This document shows positions 7,105 to 15,370 of a stretch of 15,793 nt of DNA, one piece after another. Position 1 is the first letter of the stretch. The number at the start of each line of letters is the position of its first letter. Both the position numbers and the translations under genes were made by a program. The stretch covers positions 1-15,793 of the forward strand of contig JADGJL010000674.1 in the NCBI GenBank assembly GCA_027600665.1, written 5' to 3'. This DNA is from Irineochytrium annulatum (lineage: Eukaryota; Chytridiomycota; Chytridiomycetes; Chytridiales; Chytridiaceae). The notes under the pieces are model-generated. The model saw only the letters and a program-made list of their open reading frames with translations, did no database searches and had not been told where the DNA came from.

Positions 7105-9933
7105 ATGGGTGCCCGCTTTTGGACGCGACCGTTTATGGAAGCGAGAGTGGCGGTAGGAGGGGACCCTGTGGAACTCTCGCACCTTCCTTCCGGCATGCTG
7201 CCAGGGCTCTCTGTTGGGCCCTCGGGCGTCATTAGCCGGAGCCACTCTAACATCAACCAAGGCCATGAAGCCCCAATTCTCATGGCCTCCCGCTCCTCCC
7301 ACGCCCTCGACTCCCGCGACGTCCACCTGCCCGCGTTCCCCGCCGGCGGAACGGTCACTGGGACGGGCAGCGCCGCCAACCTGAACGCATCCCCGCGTAC
7401 TCCCCGCTCGGCCCATCGACTGCGGACGAGCACGCGGGACATTGGCGACATCAAGGTCTCCAAGGCGCCTTCGTTCTACCTCGACAGCGACTCCCCGATC
7501 TCGGGCGACCTGCCCCGATGGAAGAAGACCACCCATCCTCCTGCCTTGGATGAGCTCGTCAAGGACGGCGTTAAGGAGATTCTGAGAGATGTGGAGGGCA
7601 GTTTGCGGAACCCAACGGCGGATCGCGAGGGACGATTACCGAAGCGGGCTGCGGGGATGGGCAAGAAGAGCGTCGAGGACGAGCTGCAGAGGCTCGAGCT
7701 GGACAAGTCGACGGGTTTCTCCCGGCCCGCGTCACGCACAGGGTCATTGATCGGTGGCGCCGGTGGCGGTAAATCTCTGCTGGACGACTTGCGCGCCGAT
7801 CTCAACCGCGGGATCAGCGGCAGCGGTCGACAGCGATCCGCAACCGAGGACCTCAACCAGCTGCCGTCGACCGTCGTCGCTCGCACCGCCTCTGCCGCGT
7901 CTACCCCTAAGTCCCGCCCGAGATCGAAGACAGAGCCCATCGACCGCGCGGTCCTCAAAGCGCAGGTCCTTAAGGCCCAGCAGAGAATCCAGGAAGGGTC
8001 AAGGGACACGATCCTAGCCACCGACACGAGCGCAACGGGCTCCCTCATCTCCCTCACGCCCACCCCGCCACCCACCGACCGCTCGACGTCTGACGTGCGC
8101 AGGAACGAGTACAGACCCTCTGCCATGCCCGCCTGGATCGATCGCGCGTCGTCCATGAAGTCGCTCTCTTCCTCCTCGCCCCTATCATCCTCCATCACAA
8201 ATCTCGAGCCCTTGGTCAGGCCCAAGACCCAGATTTCGGGCCACGCGACCGCGTCCGAGTACTTCTCACCGCTACGTGGGCCGTCGAAGCTTCCGCCCGT
8301 GTCGAGGGAGGAGCAGAGGCAGTGGGATCGGAAGGGGAAAGCCGGTGGTGGTGGTGCGATGGAGTTCATAAAGCCGAAGGCGAACCGCGGTGTACTGGAT
8401 ATGAAGGATTTCGACGCGAACACGGGACGGCCGCTTCGGCCTGTGGATCTGGACTCGTTGACGACCACGGTCTCATATTCCCCTACAACTGCAAATGGCG
8501 GCTGCACAGTGATCGACTACCCCGAGATGCGTCATCGCAAGCCGCTCGACGGCGTGGCGTTACAGAGATCTTCGTTCGAAGTCCTGGATTGCATCGGCCG
8601 CGGCTCCTGCTCCCGCGTCGTGCTCGCCACGCTCGGTAACAACGCCGAGGGGGCTAATGGCGGTGGCGGCGGTGGCGGCGGCAGCAGAAAGCCGTACGCG
8701 ATGAAGATCATGAAGAAGTCTGATCTCGTCCGCATCCCTGATGGCGCGATAAGCGCGCTGAACGAGCGGGACTTGCTCAGAGGGTGCAGACATCGTTTCA
8801 TCGTGGAGTATTTCGGCTGCTGCCAGGATGTAGACGCGCTATATCTGGTTATGGCGTTTGTGCCGTTTACGTTGAGGTCTATATTGAGAAAGGAGGAGGT
8901 TTGTTTGAACTGTCACGTCTTCGCCCGCAGTGCTGATATTATATATAGAGGTTGACGGAGAGCGCTGCGAGGTTTTACGCGTAAGTGTGCTTTTAATCGC
9001 GTTGATGATGAATTGCTAAGTAGTATATATGCAGCGCTGAGGTCGGCGTGACGATCGATTGGTTGCACTGCCGCGGTATCCTGTACCGCGATGTCAAGGT
9101 CGACAACGTGTTGATCGACTCCGACGGGCACATCAAGCTGTGCGACTTTGGGTCCGCCGACCGGAAGGCCGACACGGGCTCTGATCGATTCGTCGGCACC
9201 GGTATGTATTTCTTCAAAACGCATCTTTCCTCTAATGTTCTGCAGGTGTTTACATGGCCCCCGAGGTCGTCCTCTCCGCGCACTACGGCAAAGCCGTCGA
9301 CTGGTGGGGCGTCGGCTCATTCATCTACGAGCTGATTGGTGAGACTTCCCCATCTCCTCTCTCCTCCAACTAAATCATCTTGCATCAATAGCCGGCCAGG
9401 CCCCCTTCGCCCGCTCCCCCGGCGCCGGCACCTCCCTCGGCGCCCGCGCGGACCCTGAGGTCTTCCTCGATATCCTCGACTCCCCCTTACACCTTCCCCG
9501 CCATGTCTTCTCCGACCCGGCCATCGACCTCATCGTTAAGCTCATGTCCCGGCAGCCCGACAAGCGCCTCGGAGCGCGCGGGGGCGTGAAGGAGCTTCGA
9601 TGCCACCCCTGGTTTAAGGACATCGCGTCCTGGTCGTCCGTCGAGGACGGTGGGCTCATACCCCCCTTTTACCCCGGAGAAATCAAGGGTCTAAACGCTC
9701 GAGCCCCCGTGGTAAAACGGAGCGAGGTCGCCGAGATGACAAGCGGGGATTTCCTACGGGGGGATATGGGTTGGGAGATAGGAAACGGGAAGTTTAGGAT
9801 GGAAGGACACGTAGGCGCGCTGCAAGGGCTGCAGGACGCGGAGAAGGTGGATTGGGATCTGAAAATGGAGTATCAGATCCGGAAGGGGATGGAGGGTTGT
9901 AAGGGGGATGATGACGTTTTTGAGAAATGGTGA
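7105..9933 (+). CDS. AGC-type serine/threonine protein kinase with long disordered N-terminus
   Basis: Five exons give 875 aa: 7105-8898, 8949-8980, 9035-9201, 9246-9338 and 9392-9933. Residues 1-490 are Ser/Pro/Arg-rich and probably disordered. The kinase domain starts near 491 and has every catalytic element: glycine loop GRGSCSRV, Lys534 in YAMKIMKK, Glu in the NERDLL helix, YRDVKVDN with Asp628, DFG at 646-648, and GTGVYMAPE ending at 671. ARFYAAE, YRD in place of HRD, and DWWGVG are AGC-family traits. A Gly-rich insert lies between beta strands 2 and 3. No clear FxxF(S/T)(F/Y) hydrophobic motif is seen in the C-terminal tail. The subfamily is not certain (S6K/RSK-like is possible) and the substrate is unknown. 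The first in-frame ATG is 7105; one four bases upstream is out of frame, and 7135 is an alternative. Confidence 0.83.
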
Positions 9934-10019
9934 CTGTGAGCGCACTTGAGAGGTGAATATTGACCACATATATGTTTGTTGTTTAAATACATTGTTAATT
10001 GGTGATATTATGATTGTTG

Positions 10020-11231
10020 CTAGAAAACTTGGCGGATATTTAGGTTGATTCGGGTCGTTTGCATAAATTCTGCAAAGATGTCCCAGTCCTCGTCCCGTAC
10101 AGCCATGTCCACATCATCAGCCTTCAAAAAATCCGGAAGCGTGTTCTTCAACACACGAGGCACCCCATGAAAGCATCGCCTCGAAACACCACTCATCACG
10201 ATTATGTCTCCACTCCTTAGCCGTATGGGCGTCGGCGCGGCCTCCTCCCTGGTTTCGGCTCCAAAGAGGAATATGCACTCATTCCCAAAACTTTGGTTTA
10301 AACATCAGCATTCATCAGGTATGGTTTAAACAGACCTGAAGCTGACCAACGGTGCGTCCCTATTCACCTCGCTCCGGTCCTGATGCGCCGTCAGACTATC
10401 ACCAAGCTGATAAAAGTTGATGATCCCAGCCTCCGGGTTATACTTGTCCACCGCGTAACCCGTCACGCCCGCCACGGCCTCGATAACGGCCCTGCACAAA
10501 TCCGTGACTTCGACCGGTATCGAGGCGTTCCGGTCCATGTGATAGTCCTGCGTGTGCCAGTTATATTGATATCCCAGCGAGGACCATCGCCATTTCTTTA
10601 GTGCGAGTGACACGGGGAGATGAGGGGAGAGATGTAGGACTTCGGAAGTGGGCGGGTCAAACTTGAGCGTCTGTGCGCCCTCCGGGTCGTTGTACTCCAT
10701 CTCGTACGCGTCTGCTTCAGCTGGAGGTCGTCGTTGTAGCTGCGTCAGCGAACCAGATGCCCAATCCCGCTCATACAAGTACCACAGCCCCTCCCCCGGT
10801 ATGACATAATGCGTGTCCAGGTTGGAAACGTTCGGCCGCTTGGCCCAGTGTCGCATACATGACTTGACAATGTGGCGCTGTGCGGACGGGGTGAAGGGGT
10901 TCGGGATGAGGACCAGGCCCGGGTGGGCACGGAAGGTGAAGGCGTCGATTTCTCCAACTGGTGCGAGATTCTCGTGCTGAGGGAACTTGGGGGCTGGTAT
11001 ACGAATGCGACGCAGCTCGTCACCGGTTTCCCCGCCCGTGGAGAAGCGGTGGGCGTCCAGGACCTTGAATTGGCTCGCCGGGTCTTGCTCGCCCTTCTTA
11101 AGGATCTTCCGCTTGAATGCTCGCTCGACGATGCGGAAGGGCGTTTGATTCAGCACATGCGGTCGGCTGGAAGCGCCGTTGCCATTGGAGCAGCTCTTGC
11201 TGCAGCTCGAGCTGGCGATCGTCGTGCTCAT
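10020..11231 (-). CDS. ALKBH1-type Fe(II)/2-oxoglutarate dioxygenase (AlkB homologue)
   Basis: Exons are 11231-10336 and 10290-10020, with a 45-bp intron, giving 388 aa, which matches the usual ALKBH1 length of about 390. The iron ligands are HQD (His283, Asp285) and His340 in FHGVPR. The 2-oxoglutarate and substrate-binding motif RINLNIR lies at 379-385. Family landmarks are FIPNPF-like LVLIPNPF, KPNVSNLD-like RPNVSNLDTH, LGYQYNW, EAGIINFY and SGDIIVMSG. ALKBH1 enzymes oxidatively demethylate nucleic acids (tRNA m1A, tRNA m5C and DNA 6mA have been reported), in nucleus or mitochondria; the substrate here cannot be read from sequence. The start at 11231 is the first ATG after a non-ATG open stretch. 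The gene converges with the kinase (86 bp between stops) and diverges from the reductase gene. Confidence 0.92.
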
Positions 11232-11287
11232 TCTGAGCGGCTTGAAAGTGGCTTGGTTTCTGTTACTTTGCAGACAATCGCGGCCAA
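11232..11287. promoter_or_regulatory. 56-bp divergent gap between ALKBH1-like and sepiapterin-reductase-like starts
   Basis: Only 56 bases separate the two proposed ATGs, so both promoters and leaders must share this gap or reach into the opposite coding sequence. No TATA box is seen. Confidence 0.5.
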
Positions 11288-12239
11288 ATGACAACTCTGT
11301 TCATCATCACAGGGGCCTCCCGCGGCTTCGGGCGATCCCTTGCCGTCGCGCTCTCCCGCTGGACGTCGTCATCCTCCATAAATTCCCACTTCATTGTCAC
11401 CGGCCGATCCGAGCCCTCCCTTTCGGAAACAGCCCGCCTGTGCAACACTTGCCCTGCCGGCAACTTCTCCCACATCATCGTCGACTTTTCACAACCGGAC
11501 CTGGACGCCGAATGCGATCGCGTCATACGCGGTATCCAGCTACCTGCTGCCGAATACGACGCGGTGTATTTGATCAACAATGCAGGATCCCTCGGCGCGC
11601 TAAAGCGATTGAGGGATGTGAATGCGGCCGAGGTGCGCGAGGCGTTGGATGTGAATGTTGTGGCGCCGGCGGTCTTGACGGCGCGCGTGTTGAGGCACTT
11701 CGCCGATGCGCGGAGCGTGTTCATCGTTAATGTGTCGTCGTTGGCGGCGTTGGAGCCTTTCGATTGCTGGGGGTTGTATGCCGGTATGAGTGTTTCCCCG
11801 TGAGCGATTGTGAGCTGATGAAGGGATGGCAGCGGGTAAGGCGGCGAGGGAGATGTTCCATAGGACCATCGCGATTGAGGAGGAGCTGATCCAGGAGGAG
11901 ACGCAGGGTGTGGACGTCAAGACGAAGGTGGAACGCGACCCGTCCGCGTCGCGCGTGCGCTTGCTCAATTATGCGCCGGGACCGCTAGACACGGACATGC
12001 AAAAGGAGATTCGAGATGCGATGCCGGACGTTTCGCTCAGGCAGGCGTAAGTTATGCCCTTGCCAAGAGGGTCGGAAATGTTATTTGGATTGATGTTTTC
12101 GACACGACACAGGTTCGTCAAGATGCATGAGGAATCCAAATTGGTGAGCCCGGAAAACTCCGCTCAGATTTTGGTGGACCTGTTGAAGGCAAACACATTC
12201 AAGAACGGCAGCCACATCGACTACTTCAATGTTAAATAG
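11288..12239 (+). CDS. Sepiapterin reductase-like short-chain dehydrogenase
   Basis: Exons are 11288-11783, 11833-12046 and 12113-12239 (introns 49 and 66 bp), giving 278 aa. The Rossmann NADP motif TGASRGFG (8-15), NNAG, catalytic Ser151 in NVSSLAAL, and Tyr164-x3-Lys168 in YAAGKAARE are all present; the YxxxK motif is created by the first splice. The C-terminal half carries LNYAPGPLDTDMQ and ends in GSHIDYF, which are signatures of sepiapterin reductase and not of generic SDRs. The family reduces 6-pyruvoyl-tetrahydropterin or sepiapterin in tetrahydrobiopterin synthesis, in the cytosol; other carbonyl substrates are possible. A short Glu-rich insert (around residues 179-190) makes it slightly longer than the animal enzyme. 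The start is the first ATG and lies directly before the nucleotide-binding strand. Confidence 0.9.
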
Positions 12240-13277
12240 ACTTTTCTACGCTGCGCTACGAAATTCGTTGCAGCGTATTTTTAATGCTGTAATAACAATA
12301 TATGTTGGACTGGGTATTGAACTGGAACACAAATTTTCTAGGGCTGCGAGTGGCATGAGACGCTTAAAGCGGTGGTGTTTTGTCTTCTGCCTTCCTCCTC
12401 ATCTGCAACAACGTTCTTCGTTATTGTTCGAGCTCGCGACCAATAGCGAGGCAGCGGTTGTTCTTTTGCGGGCGAGCATTCACCTTGGCGCCCGCAGGAT
12501 GATGGATCTGAATCAGGGCAGACTACTGCGGGCGCGTGCGTTCATATCCGAGGGACCGGGCAGGCGCTCGGATTAAGAAGCATGTCCAGCCAGTGCGGGC
12601 ACAGGCACGGGACGTGGACGCGCCTTTGCTAACATTAAAGGCATCACGGTTGTCAACCTCGATGATAACAAGGGAAACCTGGACTTGTTCGTACTTAGCG
12701 AAAAGGGAAACTGTGGGCATTGGGTCTGTGTGTCGACTCCCCCGCGAACGGGAGAATCGGACGAGTTGGCACACAGACTAGGATGCGGTCAGAGGTGCCC
12801 GTTGTTCCTTTTCAACAGCGTGTGTGTCGTTGTTACCTTTTCTCAACATCCTTTGTATTTTTTCTTACAAATTTTTCAATTTAACTTCCTCTTTTGATGA
12901 ATGTCGTGTGTCCATCTGATTCCTTGCCTTATCTGACGATTAGACTGTTCAGCGGGAAATTATCGTCGGTGAAGACGCATGGAGGCCAAACGCCCTTTTT
13001 TCTTCTTTCTTCTTAGGTTACGTCCTTTTTGTTGCAAGCAAGGAGTAGTCTTACGAGCACAAGAAATACGCATCCACCCCACCCGCCGACGCTTGACGGT
13101 GGGAGGGACTTCGCGCGCCACGCACACCCACTTAACGCTCCGTGTACAAACAATGATTTCCACTCATGTATTGAAGTGTTTAAACAACAAAACAGGGTAG
13201 ATCAAATGCGGTACAGGGTATCTCAATCAGCCATGCAGACTTCTCGGATGTAATTTACTAAGGGTGTTGTGCCGATT
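12240..13277. other. ~1 kb region without a convincing gene
   Basis: This holds the 3' flank of the reductase gene, a GC-rich middle (about 12470-12620), and AT-rich or pyrimidine-rich stretches (about 12830-12900 and 12996-13020). One frame from about 12568 to 12897 is open on the plus strand and reads plausibly for part of its length (GITVVNLDDNKGNLDLF). It lacks an early Met and any known motif, and its end is low-complexity Phe/Leu. Sequence from about 13213 belongs to the right arm of the inverted duplication. No tRNA-like fold or transposon coding was seen. Confidence 0.45.
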
Positions 13278-13418
13278 TCACAAGGCCCGCGTCGGCAATG
13301 AGGCGGGCCCGCCCATGATGACCGGGGATCGCTTGACATGTTCCGGCCTGGCCGTTGTCCGGGTGGCCGAGGTGGAGGAGACGGCGGGGACAGTAAAGGT
13401 GGAAGTTGAGGCAGGCAT
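13278..13418 (-). CDS. PEHVK-motif microprotein B (46 aa)
   Basis: This 46-codon gene has the same length as the copy at 847-987 and is its closest relative. The N-terminus (MPASTSTF) is Ser/Thr-rich and variable. The tail reads RPEHVKRSPV, Ile-Met, GGPAS and LPTRAL before TGA. Codons 37-44 each differ from copy A, yet every change is silent. The frame stays open upstream to 13886, but that extension runs through promoter sequence shared with the other arm, and similarity between coding copies begins at this ATG, so 13418 is chosen. There is no signal peptide, cysteine or membrane segment. Function is unknown. Confidence 0.8.
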   Translation of the reverse strand: MPASTSTFTVPAVSSTSATRTTARPEHVKRSPVIMGGPASLPTRAL

Positions 13419-13809
13419 CTTGTGGATTGTTTGAGTTGTTAGGAAGATGGTGAAGTCGAGCTGTTGGGCTGTTGAGGTGTTGCGCAGTGGGAGGTGAGAA
13501 TGGAATGGAGAAGGCCCAAGTTTTTTATCGCGTTGGCTATGCGATGGATGTTGATAGGCGAGGATAATGAGGGTTGAGGTGGCCGTTAAGGCCACGATTA
13601 GATAAGGTTTGGCGAAAGCTGACGTGGCTCCGAACGTCCACGCCGTTGAACTGCGGCCATCTGGCGTACCTGACGGGCATAACCCTCCAACCTTCTGTAG
13701 CCACGTTAACCTATGGAACCTTTGCTTACTAAAAATACTGCGGGTGCGCCCCATTCTTTCATGCTTCGCGCTCACAACCCTCAGTAACAACTCTTCTACC
13801 AGCATCAAC
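13419..13809. promoter_or_regulatory. Shared bidirectional promoter of the right microprotein pair
   Basis: These 391 bp separate the two ATGs and are homologous to 463-846. Conserved blocks are GGCATAACCCTCCAACC (13676-13692) and AAGGCCACGATTA (13588-13600). An AT-rich core element faces each gene (13521-13529 on minus; CTAAAAATA near 13729 on plus). Confidence 0.55.
13521..13529 (-). promoter_or_regulatory. TATA-like box of microprotein gene B
   Basis: GATAAAAAA on the minus strand, about 105 bases before the ATG at 13418, aligns with TATAAA of the left arm at 736-741. Confidence 0.4.
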
Positions 13810-13941
13810 ATGCCCACGTCCAATTCCAACACCGTCTCCTCCTCTCCGGCCGTCGCCGTCGTCCCCGCTAAGCCCGAGCATGTCAAGCAATCCCCGGTCT
13901 ACCTCGGCGGGCTTGGCTCGATGCCTACCCGCGTCTTGTAA
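13810..13941 (+). CDS. PEHVK-motif microprotein C (43 aa)
   Basis: This is the third intact member, divergent in sequence. It starts MPTSNSNT, has a Ser/Val/Ala-rich middle, then KPEHVKQSPV, Tyr-Leu, GGLGS and MPTRVL before TAA. Conserved across all three are PEHVK, SPV, GG, Ser and PTR-x-Leu, which defines the motif better than copies A and B alone. It shares VSSSPA with the broken copy at 390-462, so two subtypes exist, one on each side of each divergent promoter. An upstream in-frame extension to 13609 crosses the shared promoter and is not accepted. Function is unknown. Confidence 0.75.
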   Translation: MPTSNSNTVSSSPAVAVVPAKPEHVKQSPVYLGGLGSMPTRVL

Positions 13942-14255
13942 CGAGAGCAAAACTGATCGTGATGGTGATGAGCAAGATACCGCATGTTCTGTCTATCGTG
14001 CTTTCCTCTCATGTTGTTTTTCGTGTCGCAATGGTATTGTATAATTATAAACACGCGCATATAGGTTAAATACACTTGCACAATATAATCTAAAGATGCT
14101 CTTGTGTTTCTCCATCTGGTCCGTTAGACACAACTAGTGGAGAAAGAATCTTGTTGTTCATGCGACAATTGTGAATGCGCTCTTGTTTAGAGCGACATAG
14201 AATGCGTGAAGATAGCTCCGTGCACATGTAGTCTCAGAAGCAATTGTTTGTAGTC
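13942..14255. other. Convergent intergenic region between microprotein C and the DUF1764 gene
   Basis: AT-rich 3' sequence lies between two convergent genes. Apart from the left half of the short tandem repeat at 14228-14265, no feature is recognised. Confidence 0.5.
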
Positions 14256-14265
14256 TCAGAAGCAA
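14228..14265. repeat. Two tandem copies of GTAGTCTCAGAAGCAA
   Basis: Exact 16-base copies lie at 14228-14243 and 14250-14265 (period 22). The second contains the last codons and stop of the DUF1764 gene (minus strand); the first lies in its 3' UTR. It looks like a small tandem duplication of the gene end. Confidence 0.85.
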
Positions 14266-14867
14266 CAATTGCAATCAAATGGACACAAAGGCGTATCTAA
14301 CGTTGCGAACCGGAACACCAACAGTTAGTTTTACAACCACCGACGATAAATTAGCAGGAGAATGATACCTCCATTCCCTTCCCCAATCTTCAAATCCTTC
14401 ACGTCATATAACGGCATCCCGTCATCCGTCGTCCTAGTCGTCTTCGCACCCCTGCTATCCCCGAAACCATCATCGTCGGCCGCCTTCCTCCTCTGCGCAT
14501 CCTTGGCCTGAGCCTTGCCGCGCTCCTCCACCTGCTTCAAGTTCGAATGATCCACGGTCTCGACGGCCGACGACGAAACCCCGTTCGAGACCGGCAGCGA
14601 CGAGACGTTCGATAGCGCTTGCTGTTGAATTTTTCGCTTCTTCTTGCTCTTCGCGGGGGCTCCTGGGGCGGCTACTGCGGCGGAAGAGGAAGCTGCGGTG
14701 GTTGCCAGTGGCTTTGAGGTCGAAGCTGACGATGAGACAGCCCCCGGCTGCTTCCGCTTCCTCGGCACACTGAAGATGTCGTCGATCTCAGCTGCTGCCG
14801 ACGCAGCCGGCCCTCGCTCGGGAGCGGTCGTTGAGAAGGCCTCTTTCTTCTTTCCCTTCGACTTCAT
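14256..14867 (-). CDS. DUF1764-family small basic protein
   Basis: Exons are 14867-14369 and 14296-14256, with a 72-bp phase-1 intron, giving 179 aa. The N-terminus is Lys-rich (MKSKGKKK), with EIDDIF at 27-32 and nuclear-localisation-like KRK and KKKRK clusters. The C-terminus reads DGMPLYDVKDLKIGEG and then, across the intron, GDTPLCPFDCNCCF. That Cys-rich ending and the EIDDIF segment are the hallmarks of the eukaryotic DUF1764 family, whose role is unknown. The tiny 41-bp last exon is easy to miss: without splicing the frame runs into a meaningless hydrophobic tail. Four closely spaced cysteines suggest metal binding (inference). An out-of-frame ATG with A at -3 lies 31 bases upstream (14898). 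Nuclear or nucleolar location is likely but unproven. Confidence 0.88.
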
Positions 14868-15370
14868 CAAGCGATGTTTGACGGCGGTAGTCAACCATCG
14901 TTAGTAGGCCATCGGCGGCAGCAATGGCGATTCCGCGCCGCTGCCGTACGCTGAGAATCAATGCCTATTACAAATCCGGAGGCACGACGGGCCGGTCCTC
15001 ATGGTGATCAATACCATCGAGGAACAATGGCGGATTCTCATTGTAAATCCCGTACCCTTTTCTCATTCACTGAAGACTCAACGCACGACCGTCAGACGGC
15101 TGGAGGACCGTCACGCTGCTGGGAGACCTCGTCATCCGCCGGGAACGAAACCTATCGCGCGGTCGAAACGTTGCTCGCGCGTTGTCGTTGCGTGAAGGTG
15201 AGGCCTTACCATCACGGCGAGAGTACCGCGAGGTGCCTAATCCGTCGCGTTGAACTAGACTCGGGACGCTCGCGACCTGTACAGCAGCCGCGGTTGAAGC
15301 CGAACGGGTGGCCCGCTGCCATTGAGGCTGTCTTCGAACGCACACCACAGATTCCTTTGAGGCTGGAAAG
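14868..15370. other. Divergent intergenic region between the DUF1764 and channel genes
   Basis: These 503 bp should hold both promoters. Short overlapping frames on both strands (for example from 15001) lack motifs. An in-frame TGA precedes the channel ATG by 45 bases (15326-15328), so the channel frame does not extend upstream without a spliced leader exon. No RNA gene is seen. Confidence 0.45.

Larger units (their letters stand above)
13213..13890. repeat. Right arm of the ~680-bp inverted duplication
   Basis: This is the reverse-complement counterpart of about 395-1074. It carries 3' flank, a complete minus-strand microprotein gene, the divergent promoter, and the plus-strand gene as far as its VKQ codons. 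Shared blocks are 13458-13473, 13588-13600 and 13676-13692. The gene that straddles the right boundary is intact here and truncated in the other arm, so this arm is more likely the source. Confidence 0.8.

Noticed and set aside
7476..8507. 343-codon open frame on the minus strand opposite the kinase N-terminus
   Set aside because: It is antisense to a GC-rich coding exon with a clear reading frame, and has no domain or splice continuation.
6903..12375. Shared 14-mer GCTTAAAGCGGTGG near 6903 and 12362
   Set aside because: About one such match is expected by chance in this length, and the flanks do not match.
13278..13886. 202-codon minus-strand frame that includes microprotein B
   Set aside because: The upstream 156 codons cover the shared promoter and the opposite gene; coding similarity begins at the ATG at 13418.
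13609..13941. 110-codon plus-strand frame that includes microprotein C
   Set aside because: The upstream part is promoter sequence also present, with indels, in the other arm; the family start is at 13810.
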